The position numbers and the translations under genes are program-made. A DNA stretch of 64,000 bases from Candidatus Pristimantibacillus lignocellulolyticus (GTDB taxonomy: Bacteria; Bacillota; Bacilli; Paenibacillales; Paenibacillaceae): contig CP097899.1 in assembly GCA_023639215.1 (NCBI GenBank), positions 1,370,501 through 1,434,500 of the forward strand. Reading direction: 5' to 3'. Shown in pieces: positions 44,917 to 52,786 of the stretch. The notes beneath the pieces are model-generated. The model was not told the DNA's origin, did not search any database, and saw nothing but the letters and a program-made list of their open reading frames with translations. Each line of letters starts with the position of its first letter. Positions within the stretch are counted from its first letter, which is position 1.

Positions 44917-45139
44917 TTATTATTCCTCCTTAAAAGTAATCCCCATTTAAATGATATGTTTCACTTCATGGGTAGGTGATGAATTTTTATTTGATAAACA
45001 AGTGCTACTATAGACTTGATGGATCACTTTTAAAAAGTTTTTATTTTAGTAATCTTCATAAAATAATCAATAAAAATTTCTTTTTTGGGAAAAGTAACGT
45101 TGTTGAAGAAATTACTTACTTTTAAGGATGGTGTATTAG

Positions 45140-46204
45140 TTGAAGAAATGGGATTCAATTTTTAGTTCTTTCAGAACAAGAACGATTACGAAAAAGGCTT
45201 TAGGAAAGTATATCGGAGGTTTTGCACTAGCCTTAATGCTCGTACTGTCGATGTCAAACGTAGCATTAGCTGTGGGGAAAGGTGCTCAAGGACCTGATGT
45301 ATACGTTATTCAAGGGATGTTAAAATCTCTTGGTAGCTATGAAGGTAAAATTAATGGAAAGTTCGATAGAACTACTGCTCGTGGCGTAAAATACTATCAG
45401 AAACAACATGGTCTTCCTGTTACTGGTGCGGTTGATAACCTCACATTTCAATCAATCACATACTCTTATTCAACTTTGAAATTCCCCACATCTAAAGGTA
45501 CTAGTAACGGTAAAGGTGCTGGACAAGGTCAAGGCGCTGGACAAGGTCAAGGTACTGGACAAGGTCAAGGTACTGGACAAGGTCAAGGTACTGGGCAAGG
45601 TCAAGGTGCTGGACAAGGTCAAGGCGCTGGACAAGGTCAAGGCGCTGGACAAGGTCAAGGCGCTGGACAAGGTCAAGGTACTGGACAAGGTCAAGGCGCT
45701 GGACAAGGTCAAGGCGCTGGACAAGGTCAAGGTGCTGGCAACGGTCAAGGCGCTGGACAAAATCAAGGTGCTGGACAAGGTCAAGGCGCTGGACAAGGTC
45801 AAGGTGCTGGACAAGGTCAAGGTACTGGCAACGGTAAAGGTGCTGGACAAGGTCAAGGTACTGGCAACGGTAAAGGTGCTGGACAAGGTCAAGGTACTGG
45901 CAACGGTAAAGGTGCTGGACAAGGTCAAGGTACTGGCAACGGTAAAGGTGCTGGACAAGGTCAAGGTACTGGCAACGGTAAAGGTGCTGGACAAGGTCAA
46001 GGTACTGGCAATGGTAATGGCGCTGGCAACGGTAATGGCGCTGGCAACGGTAATGGCGCTGGACAAGGTCAAGGTACTGGCAACGGTAAAGGTGCTGGAC
46101 AAGGTCAAGGCGCTGGCAACGGTAATGGCGCTGGTAATAGCGCTGGACAAGGAAACAGCAACGCACCGAACAGTTCTCCATCGAAATTTAAGGTACAAGA
46201 ATAA
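45140..46204 (+). CDS. Secreted peptidoglycan-binding protein with long Gly/Gln/Ala repeat
   Basis: 354 residues. A long signal peptide (cleavage near ALAVGKG, about residue 45) is followed by a PG_binding_1 domain (about 48-108; GPDVYVIQGMLKSLGSYEGKINGKFDRTT-like) and about 215 residues of hexapeptide repeats built on GQGQGA, GQGQGT, GNGKGA and GNGNGA. The tail is NSNAPNSSPSKFKVQE. Start TTG 45140 with AAGGATGG upstream. It probably binds wall glycan and projects a flexible, hydrophilic, glycine-rich arm. No catalytic domain is present. I do not know a characterised homologue. Confidence 0.8.
   Translation: MKKWDSIFSSFRTRTITKKALGKYIGGFALALMLVLSMSNVALAVGKGAQGPDVYVIQGMLKSLGSYEGKINGKFDRTTARGVKYYQKQHGLPVTGAVDNLTFQSITYSYSTLKFPTSKGTSNGKGAGQGQGAGQGQGTGQGQGTGQGQGTGQGQGAGQGQGAGQGQGAGQGQGAGQGQGTGQGQGAGQGQGAGQGQGAGNGQGAGQNQGAGQGQGAGQGQGAGQGQGTGNGKGAGQGQGTGNGKGAGQGQGTGNGKGAGQGQGTGNGKGAGQGQGTGNGKGAGQGQGTGNGNGAGNGNGAGNGNGAGQGQGTGNGKGAGQGQGAGNGNGAGNSAGQGNSNAPNSSPSKFKVQE
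45511..46150 (+). repeat. 18-bp tandem coding repeat
   Basis: About 35 tandem copies of an 18-bp unit (core GGTCAAGGTGCTGGACAA) inside the preceding gene. The first part is mostly Gly-Gln units. The middle contains five successive copies of a 36-bp higher-order unit (GTGNGKGAGQGQ), and the end has Gly-Asn units. Long open frames on the other strand are by-products of the repeat. Confidence 0.95.
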
Positions 46205-46220
46205 AATATTGATACAAGTA

Positions 46221-46246
46221 AGAGCCTTTCCCTTTGGAAAGGCTCT
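46221..46246 (+). terminator. Terminator of the repeat protein gene
   Basis: A perfect 11-bp stem (AGAGCCTTTCC) with a 4-base loop, 17 bases after the stop codon; T-run weak. Confidence 0.75.
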
Positions 46247-46418
46247 TGTCTATTTACTGCGCTACAATATGTACCCCTACAATTCCACCTACATATAATA
46301 TAGCTATTCATTCTGATTATTTATCAACTAGATGGCAGAAAGGTGTATGTCCACAGCTATTCAGAATAATTCATTATTTACAATGTCGGATGAGAAATAA
46401 ATGCCGAATACGAAAAAA

Positions 46419-46448
46419 AGAGGTCGACCATCCTTTTGGTCGGCCTCT
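46419..46448 (-). terminator. Terminator of the map gene
   Basis: AGAGGTCGACCA pairs with TGGTCGGCCTCT (one wobble) and is followed on the minus strand by seven T residues. Confidence 0.85.
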
Positions 46449-46455
46449 AATTATT

Positions 46456-47202
46456 CTATTGTGCGGTCAGTATTTGTGGACCTTCTGCAGTGATCGCAAT
46501 CGTATGCTCGTATTGGGCAGCTAGCTTGCGGTCAAGCGTCCGGGCAGTCCATCCGTCCGAATCGATTGTCATGTTGTAGGTACCTTCGGTAATCATGGGC
46601 TCGATCGTAAACACCATGCCTTCCTTAATTCGGAGACCTTTGCCTGGCTTTCCGACATGCACATAGTTCGGCGCCTCGTGCAGGTCCCGACCGATACCAT
46701 GGGCGAGAAGATCGCGTACGACACCGAAGCCATTGGATTCGGCATGCCGCTGGATCGCACTCGTCACATCGCCGAGCCGATTGCCAGACTGTGCCTGCTC
46801 GATGCCGAGGTCAAGGCACTCCTTCGTGACGCGCATCAACTTCTCGGCCGTCGGCGATATTTTCCCGACCGCATAGCTCCAGGCTGAATCGCCGAGCCAT
46901 CCGTCGAGCTCCGCGACAGTATCTATCGTCACAATATCGCCTTCCTCAAGTCGCTTATCTGTAGGGAAGCCATGTGCAATTACGTCGTTGACGGAGGCAC
47001 AAGTCGCATATTGATAACCCTTGTAGCCCTTCGTGTATGGCTTGGCGCCGTGCTTCAAAATAATTTCCTCGAATATGCGCTCAATCTCGTTCGTCGTGAT
47101 GCCCGGTTTGATGAGCGGGGCGATCGTACGATGGCATTCGGCCACCACTTGGCATGCCTTGCGGATAGCCTCGATTTCATGTTTGCTTTTTAAGATGATC
47201 AT
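46456..47202 (-). CDS. map: Methionine aminopeptidase, type I
   Basis: About 248 residues. Removes initiator Met from new proteins. All five metal ligands are visible: Asp in TIDTVAELDG, Asp in WLGDS, His in AHGIGRDLHE, Glu in TIEPM and Glu in YEHT. The active-site loop reads LDGWLGDSAWSY rather than the common GYHGDxxxT. The start is ATG 47202, since the family begins at MIILKSKHEIEAIRK; the frame extends upstream without similarity. It begins 7 bases after the TetR stop, with AAGGAG inside the TetR 3' end. The DNA is much richer in G+C than its neighbours, pointing to acquisition from another genome. Probably an accessory copy. Confidence 0.92.
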   Translation of the reverse strand: MIILKSKHEIEAIRKACQVVAECHRTIAPLIKPGITTNEIERIFEEIILKHGAKPYTKGYKGYQYATCASVNDVIAHGFPTDKRLEEGDIVTIDTVAELDGWLGDSAWSYAVGKISPTAEKLMRVTKECLDLGIEQAQSGNRLGDVTSAIQRHAESNGFGVVRDLLAHGIGRDLHEAPNYVHVGKPGKGLRIKEGMVFTIEPMITEGTYNMTIDSDGWTARTLDRKLAAQYEHTIAITAEGPQILTAQ

Positions 47203-47209
47203 ATTTGTA

Positions 47210-47794
47210 TTAGGACTCCTTCGTAATAGCTTGCATCGCGAGCTGCGCAATTCGGTCGACGTCGAGCTCGGAAGTACTCGCATAGTAGTGAATCCCGCAA
47301 CAGCCGACTAGCACGGCAAGCATATAGTCGACGCTATCGTCTTCGCGCTGGGTGATCGATTGGAGCGGAACGTATAGCCGTTCCATGAATCGCCTCTTGG
47401 CTGGGTACTGATCCTTTTCTGGCAAGCCTGCATAATGTTCTGCCGCCATCTTGTAGACTAGATATGCGCGGGTGTCTGACTGCCACAGCCTTAGCAGCAC
47501 CTTGCAATATGCCAATAGCTGCCTGTTATCCGTAGCGCCATGGCTGATGTTCGCCCATTCTGCCAGTGCTTGCTCACATCGTTCGAAGCCGCTATCCAGC
47601 ACATCTTCGATTAGTAAATGTCGGTTGGGGTAGTAATGGTATACCGTGCCGTAACCGAGCGCTGCCTCGCGGGCGACGTCACGAATATCAAAGCTGCCGC
47701 CCGTGAGAAAGTAGGCGCGCGCGGCGGAATCTAGAATCTGTTCTCTGCGCTGCATGCGTATGAGCTCATTTTGTTCTTTTGTACGGGGAGACAT
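47210..47794 (-). CDS. TetR family transcriptional regulator
   Basis: 194 residues with a typical TetR HTH (FDIRDVAREAALGYGTVYHYYPNRHLLIEDV, about 35-65). It is co-transcribed with the methionine aminopeptidase gene and shares its high G+C content, in contrast to the AT-rich surroundings. A TetR protein controlling an aminopeptidase is unusual and suggests induction by a small molecule. Start ATG 47794 with AGGAGG upstream (AAAGGAGGTTCATTCGCCT). Confidence 0.9.
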   Translation of the reverse strand: MSPRTKEQNELIRMQRREQILDSAARAYFLTGGSFDIRDVAREAALGYGTVYHYYPNRHLLIEDVLDSGFERCEQALAEWANISHGATDNRQLLAYCKVLLRLWQSDTRAYLVYKMAAEHYAGLPEKDQYPAKRRFMERLYVPLQSITQREDDSVDYMLAVLVGCCGIHYYASTSELDVDRIAQLAMQAITKES

Positions 47795-48016
47795 AGGCGA
47801 ATGAACCTCCTTTTATAGACCTGCAAATTTGTCAATATAAAGAGTGTAACGCACGGGCCGGATAAATACAATTAAAGTATTGATATCGTCTCGTGGAATT
47901 TTACTCAATGTTGAACGCAATGTTGAATATCATAATTCGAAAGTCTGCATAATATTCTAGCGTACAATGCTTTCTAAATGCTATGCTAAAATAATTATTA
48001 TTTGGGGGAATGAAGT

Positions 48017-49015
48017 TTGAAAGCAATGATTATTGATCAATATGGGAAAGTGCCTCTACGATTAGCAGAAATGCCTATGCCCGAAATGGGAGAATACGAG
48101 GTACTTACAGAAATTCATGCTGCTAGTATTAATCCAGTTGATTTTAAAATACGAGACGGAAAAGTGAAGCTATTACTCGCATATAAAATGCCATTGATTC
48201 TTGGAAATGACTTTTCAGGAGTTGTGACAAAGGTTGGTGCAAAGGTAACTCAATTTAAAGTGGGCGATGCTATTTATGGACGACCACGTAAAAATAAAAT
48301 TGGTACTTTTGCTGAACATATCGCAGTTCATGAAGATGACATCGCGTTAAAACCTAAAAATCTAAGCTTTGAGGAAGCTGCCTCTATTCCATTAGTTGGC
48401 TTAACCTCTTATCAAGCGTTACATAACATACTGCACGTTCAAAAAGGCACAAAGGTTTTAATTCATGCTGGTGCCGGTGGTGTCGGAACATTTGCGATTC
48501 AACTCGCAAAAATAATGGGTGCCTATGTTGCAACAACTGCGAGTGAAGCTGGCGCAGACTTAGTAAAATCCCTCGGTGTAGATGAAGTTATTAATTACAA
48601 AACAGAACAATTTCAGGATAGACTACAAAATTACGATGGGGTATTTGATACACTTGGTGGTAAGTCACTCGAAACATCATTCCAGATTGTAAAAAATAAT
48701 GGAAAAATTGTTTCTGTTTCAGGATTGCCTAATGCTCGTTTTGCTAAAAAATATGGATCAGGATTATTTAAAACGATGTTGTTTTCAGCTGCAAGCTATA
48801 AATTAACTAAACTTGAAAAAAAACATAATGTTCAATATACGTTTTTATTTATGGAGCCAAGCGGTGATCAATTACGTATTATTGCAGACTTTATTGAGAC
48901 TGGCAAAATCAAACCTGTAATTGATCGCGTTTTTCCTTTTGAAGATGCTCAAAAAGCCATGGAGTATTCGGAAGAAGGAAGAGCTAAAGGGAAAATAGTA
49001 TTGAAAATCCGGTAG
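48017..49015 (+). CDS. NADP-dependent alcohol dehydrogenase/quinone reductase-like oxidoreductase (MDR family)
   Basis: 332 residues of the zinc-independent medium-chain dehydrogenase group. GroES-like N-terminal half (SINPVDFKIRDGKV, LGNDFSGVVTKVGAKVTQFKVGDAIYG) and a Rossmann half with IHAGAGGVGTFAIQLAKIMGA near residue 155. Reduces quinones or enones using NADPH by family. Start TTG 48017 with GGGGGAA upstream. Single gene ending in a hairpin. Confidence 0.9.
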   Translation: MKAMIIDQYGKVPLRLAEMPMPEMGEYEVLTEIHAASINPVDFKIRDGKVKLLLAYKMPLILGNDFSGVVTKVGAKVTQFKVGDAIYGRPRKNKIGTFAEHIAVHEDDIALKPKNLSFEEAASIPLVGLTSYQALHNILHVQKGTKVLIHAGAGGVGTFAIQLAKIMGAYVATTASEAGADLVKSLGVDEVINYKTEQFQDRLQNYDGVFDTLGGKSLETSFQIVKNNGKIVSVSGLPNARFAKKYGSGLFKTMLFSAASYKLTKLEKKHNVQYTFLFMEPSGDQLRIIADFIETGKIKPVIDRVFPFEDAQKAMEYSEEGRAKGKIVLKIR

Positions 49016-49029
49016 TTATGCTAGTCAAG

Positions 49030-49069
49030 AAAAGGCGATAGGCCAGAGATAAAAGGCTGATCGTCTTTT
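49030..49069. terminator. Terminator between convergent genes
   Basis: AAAAGGCGAT pairs with ATCGTCTTTT (one wobble), with an inner AGGCC/GGCT stem and T-run. Confidence 0.75.
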
Positions 49070-49074
49070 TCGCG

Positions 49075-49974
49075 TTAATGTTTCTTATACCCTAACTTAG
49101 ACTTAACCCAAAAATAAAATCCCATTCCCATTATCGCAAATAATCCTCCAATGATTTGCGAAGCATTAACAGATTCCCCCAAGATGAAGTATGCAAGGAT
49201 TATTGCAAGGACTGGTTCACCAATAATACCAACAGAAACAGTAGTTGCGCCGATAGAATTCAGTAATATATTAAATATAAACTGACCAAAAATAGTTGGA
49301 ATTAAGGCAAGTAATAAGAAATACATCCAGTCAGACGAACTATACTCTATCAAAGATGAGTTATTCATAACACTGTATATTAACATGACGCTACCACCAA
49401 TGAAAAAAACAATAACGCTGTATATATTAGCTGGTATTTTATGACTCACTTTTTGCCCAACTAACATATAAGCAGCAATCGAGACAGTCCCCAATAATGA
49501 AAGTACATCTCCAAACAATGCTTCTCTTGAGACACCTATATCTCCCCAAGCAATAATAATAGAACCGAATAAAGCTGTTATCATGCTTACAATTACTAGT
49601 TTGTTCACTCTTTCCTTGAAAATAAAATATGAGCCAATCATTACGAACAGCGGTTGTAGTGTCAAAATAACCATTGAACTTGCTACTGAGGTGTAAGATA
49701 AAGATTCCATCCAAAACAAAAAATGTAACCCAAGAAAAATTCCTGCCGATGAAATAAGGCTCCAGTCATCCTTAGTTAATTGCATTAGTCTAAGCTTTTT
49801 CCAAGACACAAAAGGAAGCATGATTAATACAGTTATATATAATCTATACATTCCTGCAACGGACGGAGGAGTATTTGATGATTTAATTAAAATTGATGAT
49901 ATGGCAATCGCAAGTATACTAATACTTAGCAAAATATACGGATTAACTGCCATATTTGATTTGTTCGTATTCAT
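49075..49974 (-). CDS. EamA-family (DMT) transporter
   Basis: 299 residues with ten membrane helices made of two EamA repeats, the drug/metabolite exporter fold. RLYITVLIMLPF near 45 and the second-repeat GEPVLAIILAYFILGE near 255 are typical. Substrate not predictable. ATG 49974 is preceded by AGAAGGTACTACCC. Single gene, convergent with the oxidoreductase. Confidence 0.9.
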   Translation of the reverse strand: MNTNKSNMAVNPYILLSISILAIAISSILIKSSNTPPSVAGMYRLYITVLIMLPFVSWKKLRLMQLTKDDWSLISSAGIFLGLHFLFWMESLSYTSVASSMVILTLQPLFVMIGSYFIFKERVNKLVIVSMITALFGSIIIAWGDIGVSREALFGDVLSLLGTVSIAAYMLVGQKVSHKIPANIYSVIVFFIGGSVMLIYSVMNNSSLIEYSSSDWMYFLLLALIPTIFGQFIFNILLNSIGATTVSVGIIGEPVLAIILAYFILGESVNASQIIGGLFAIMGMGFYFWVKSKLGYKKH

Positions 49975-50135
49975 GGGTAGTACCTTCTTAGATGTTTAAA
50001 TTCTATGCTGATTATAATAGTGGAACTGCTAAAAAAATATAATAATATCATTATCGTGTATATAATTCCGTAAAAATATCTTTTAAATTTATGCACTAGG
50101 CTGGGAATATCGGTTTCTATTATGACCAGGCAGTT

Positions 50136-50167
50136 TTAAGAGGACTAGATTCTTCTAGTCCTCTTAA
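50136..50167. terminator. Perfect 14-bp hairpin
   Basis: TTAAGAGGACTAGA/TCTAGTCCTCTTAA with a 4-base loop. It lies just beyond the SRPBCC relic on the minus strand and probably was its terminator. Confidence 0.8.
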
Positions 50168-50205
50168 GTACGAAAAGTCATTCTCTAAACTAAACCACTT
50201 CAACT

Positions 50206-50405
50206 CTATTTTTGCTGATAAGTAGCTGTATAGGTAAGCACCATTTTTTGATCGTCTACTCGACGTAATTCATATCGGGCTGTAATGGTTTATTCTCTAC
50301 CACTTGTGGCATAATCTTTTGCATATGCTCTAATGAGTCTTTTAGTTATGACCACACATGTTCGATTGGCGTATTTATTTCGATTTCGCTTGTCCATTTC
50401 TTCAA
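50206..50405 (-). pseudogene. Broken SRPBCC-family (START-like) gene
   Basis: TTG 50405 with AGAGGG upstream starts KKWTSEIEINTPIEHVWS, the typical opening of SRPBCC/activator-of-Hsp90-like proteins, but is interrupted by TAA at 50346-50348. The frame continues with LKDSLEHMQKIMPQVVENK. A frameshift near 50255 leads to YELRRVDDQKMVLTYTATY, ending at a stop at 50206-50208. Only about 65 of the normal 140-150 residues remain. Confidence 0.65.
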
Positions 50406-50491
50406 TCTTGTTTCCCTCTAATTGTAACAATTACAATCATCTTCTAGCTGTCTCTTTGCATAAGATGCCCTGAAACATAATTTTTCATGAT

Positions 50492-50827
50492 CTATTCATC
50501 TTCCTTGAGAAAGCTCTCTCTAACTGGTCGAAATCGGTATTTCTCCAGATCAATCAACCCATTTTCATCTGAAATAACACCTTCATCACGTAGATAGACT
50601 ATCTGCTGAAATCGAGACTCATCATCCTTAATTGCAATTTCTCCTTTGGCATTAACGACTCTATGCCAAGGTAAATCATAAGATGTACTCATTGTATGTA
50701 GAATTCTTACTACCTGTCTTGCCCCTCTTGCACTTCCAGCTAGCTCCGCAATTTGCCCATAAGTCATTACATAACCTACTGGAATGCTTTTTATGATCTC
50801 AATTACTCTACTAGTAAATGGTTTCAT
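50492..50827 (-). CDS. Alkyltransferase-like protein (MGMT family without active-site Cys)
   Basis: About 111 residues with the C-terminal domain of O6-methylguanine-DNA methyltransferase: IPVGYVMTYGQIAELAGSARGARQVVRIL and PWHRVVNAKGEI. The reactive PCHR motif reads PWHR, so the acceptor Cys is Trp, as in the Atl proteins that bind alkylated bases and hand them to nucleotide excision repair. Start ATG 50827 with GGAGGTGATC upstream; an in-frame start at 50869 lacks a site. Single gene. Confidence 0.88.
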   Translation of the reverse strand: MKPFTSRVIEIIKSIPVGYVMTYGQIAELAGSARGARQVVRILHTMSTSYDLPWHRVVNAKGEIAIKDDESRFQQIVYLRDEGVISDENGLIDLEKYRFRPVRESFLKEDE

Positions 50828-51004
50828 TAATGAGATCACCTCCATGTTAAATTCGTAACCAATGAACAACTTATTATGAGTATATCATCATACCTGTTAA
50901 AATCCCTTCACATATCTAATTTATTCACTAAATTAGTGTATTGATTGCTTAAGGTAAATTGAGTAATATTAACACAATACTACAGTACGAGATAGGAGAT
51001 TATT

Positions 51005-51877
51005 ATGTTCAATTACTATAAGAAGCAAGATCGATTTGAAACTTATGTATTAGAAGATACCGCTAACGAAACGTATATTGAAGTGGTTCCTGAAAGAGGA
51101 TCTATTATTAGTAAATATGTACATCATAATCAACCAATATTTTATTTAGAGCAAGAAACGTTAGACGACCAATCGCAACATGTACGTGGTGGAAATCCAA
51201 TTTTGTTCCCTATTAGTAGTTACTTAGTTAATGAGACTTACGATTACAATGGAGTTGCTTATCAATTAAAGCAGCACGGATTTGCTCGTAATCTTGCAGG
51301 CAATGTCATTAATATCCATGCTGATGAGAATAGTGCTTCGATTACGCTTGAGATGGTTCATAATGATGAGACTTATGTCAGATATCCATTTCATTTTAGT
51401 CTAGTTATGCAATACACACTTAGTAACGATGGATTAAATATTCAAGCTACCGTCCATAATCATGACTCTAAAGTGATGCCTTTCTATTTGGGACATCATC
51501 CTTACTTCTATGTAGATGACAAAGACAACCTAGAGTTAAACATTCCATCTACTCATGTTAACGAATTGACCCCAAATAGTTTTGCTCAAAATAAATTTAA
51601 CTTTAATCAATCAGAATCCAATACAATTCATTATGAATTGCAATCTAATGTATGTGAGATGATTGATCATACTAGACAACTCAAAATCTCGGTAACTTCA
51701 GATGAAATCTATCAGTATATTGTACTGTGGGCAATGGGAGAAAAACCGTTTGTCTGCATTGAGCCTTGGATGGCTCCTGTAGATGGCATGAATGTTGGCG
51801 AAGGTATCCAATACCTTGAAGCTAATCAAACTCATACGTCCACAATTCACATAAAAGCAGAATCAACTATTCAGTAA
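51005..51877 (+). CDS. Aldose 1-epimerase family protein
   Basis: 290 residues, beta-sandwich of the galactose mutarotase group (LacX/YihR/YeaD-like). GGNPILFPISSYL near residue 60 and QHGFARN (His) near 92, FYLGHHPYFYV (second His) near 160, and CIEPWMAPVDGMN with Glu near 257 are consistent with an active mutarotase. Interconverts alpha and beta anomers of a hexose or hexose phosphate. ATG 51005 after ATAGGAGATT. Single gene with its own terminator. Confidence 0.9.
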   Translation: MFNYYKKQDRFETYVLEDTANETYIEVVPERGSIISKYVHHNQPIFYLEQETLDDQSQHVRGGNPILFPISSYLVNETYDYNGVAYQLKQHGFARNLAGNVINIHADENSASITLEMVHNDETYVRYPFHFSLVMQYTLSNDGLNIQATVHNHDSKVMPFYLGHHPYFYVDDKDNLELNIPSTHVNELTPNSFAQNKFNFNQSESNTIHYELQSNVCEMIDHTRQLKISVTSDEIYQYIVLWAMGEKPFVCIEPWMAPVDGMNVGEGIQYLEANQTHTSTIHIKAESTIQ

Positions 51878-51928
51878 TCTAGATGTATCCTCTATTACAG
51901 TTTACGATCATAGATATTAACAATGTCT

Positions 51929-51965
51929 AGGCATTGCGACACTCAAACGTCGCAGTGCCTTTTTC
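51929..51965 (+). terminator. Terminator of the epimerase gene
   Basis: AGGCATTGCGAC/GTCGCAGTGCCT (one wobble) around an 8-base loop followed by five T residues. Confidence 0.88.
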
Positions 51966-51996
51966 TACTTTGTCATATTGATGTAACATACGGGTA

Positions 51997-52039
51997 CTAT
52001 AATTGGCTTATTATCGTCACTCCGTTCAGCCAATTATAG
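51997..52039 (+). promoter_or_regulatory. 12-bp inverted repeat overlapping a TATAAT box
   Basis: CTATAATTGGCT (51997-52008) and AGCCAATTATAG (52028-52039) are exact complements 19 bases apart. The left arm contains TATAAT (51998-52003). It lies about 100 bases before the response regulator gene and could be an operator or leader hairpin. Confidence 0.45.
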
Positions 52040-52051
52040 GAGGTTCTAACC

Positions 52052-52096
52052 TTGAAAAAACTACCGAATGAAAATTTCACAATAAGTGTATTTTAA
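52052..52096 (+). CDS. Possible 14-residue leader peptide
   Basis: TTG 52052 preceded by TAGGAGGT (centre about 10 bases upstream) encodes MKKLPNENFTISVF and a stop, 39 bases before the response regulator ATG. It may be a leader ORF or chance. Confidence 0.3.
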   Translation: MKKLPNENFTISVF

Positions 52097-52135
52097 TAAG
52101 AGATCATGCATCTCATTTTCTATAAGGAGCTCTTT

Positions 52136-52786
52136 ATGAATATATTAATCGCAGATGATGAGCCCTACATGCTCAAAATACTACAAGCTTATTTAGAAAA
52201 AGAATCCTTTACAGTTTATCAAGCTCGAAATGGGGAAGAAGCACTCCATATTTTTTATACGAATAAAATTAATTTGGCTATCGTCGACTGGATGATGCCA
52301 AAGAGTAACGGCATACAAGTTTGCAAAGAGATTAAAAGCCAAAGTAAAACAACGAAAGTACTGCTGTTAACTGCAAAAGATGAGGCTGACGATGAACTGA
52401 TCGCATTGCAATCAGGTGCGGATGAATATATTAGTAAACCCTTTGATCCGCGTGTACTAATAGTAAGAGTAAGAAAACTACTCCTGATGGAACGCCTCAT
52501 TACGATTAGAGATCTACAAATCGATATGGACGGGCAACGTATTTATAGAAATCACGATGATGTACAAGCTACAAATACTGAGTTTCATCTTATGAAATAT
52601 TTGATCGAAAATAGAGGAATCATCATATCTAGAAAAGCGTTGCTAGACCATGTATGGGGCTTTGATTATGTAGGTGAAGAAAGAACGGTCGATACGCATA
52701 TCCGCAGATTGCGGTCGAAAATCGGTGACCATATCATTACAACACATAGAGGTATGGGGTACAGTCTGGATGAACCGCATGAATAA
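52136..52786 (+). CDS. Response regulator, OmpR/PhoB type
   Basis: About 216 residues: receiver domain (DDE at 6-8, phosphoacceptor Asp in LAIVDWMMPK, Lys in YISKPFDP) and a winged-helix output domain (RTVDTHIRRLRSKIGD, THRGMGYSL). ATG 52136 follows AAGGAG; an in-frame start at 52106 lacks a site. The 3' end overlaps the kinase gene. Together they form a two-component system of unknown signal. Confidence 0.93.
   Translation: MNILIADDEPYMLKILQAYLEKESFTVYQARNGEEALHIFYTNKINLAIVDWMMPKSNGIQVCKEIKSQSKTTKVLLLTAKDEADDELIALQSGADEYISKPFDPRVLIVRVRKLLLMERLITIRDLQIDMDGQRIYRNHDDVQATNTEFHLMKYLIENRGIIISRKALLDHVWGFDYVGEERTVDTHIRRLRSKIGDHIITTHRGMGYSLDEPHE

Noticed and set aside
45511..46150. CRISPR array
   Set aside because: The repeats are directly adjacent without unique spacers and lie in frame inside a coding gene.
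45470..46298. Long open frames on the minus strand and in a second plus frame across the Gly-rich repeat (up to about 260 codons)
   Set aside because: They are produced by the 18-bp tandem repeat, which keeps other frames free of stops. They have no ribosome binding site and give low-complexity peptides, while the 45140 frame has a signal peptide and a known domain.
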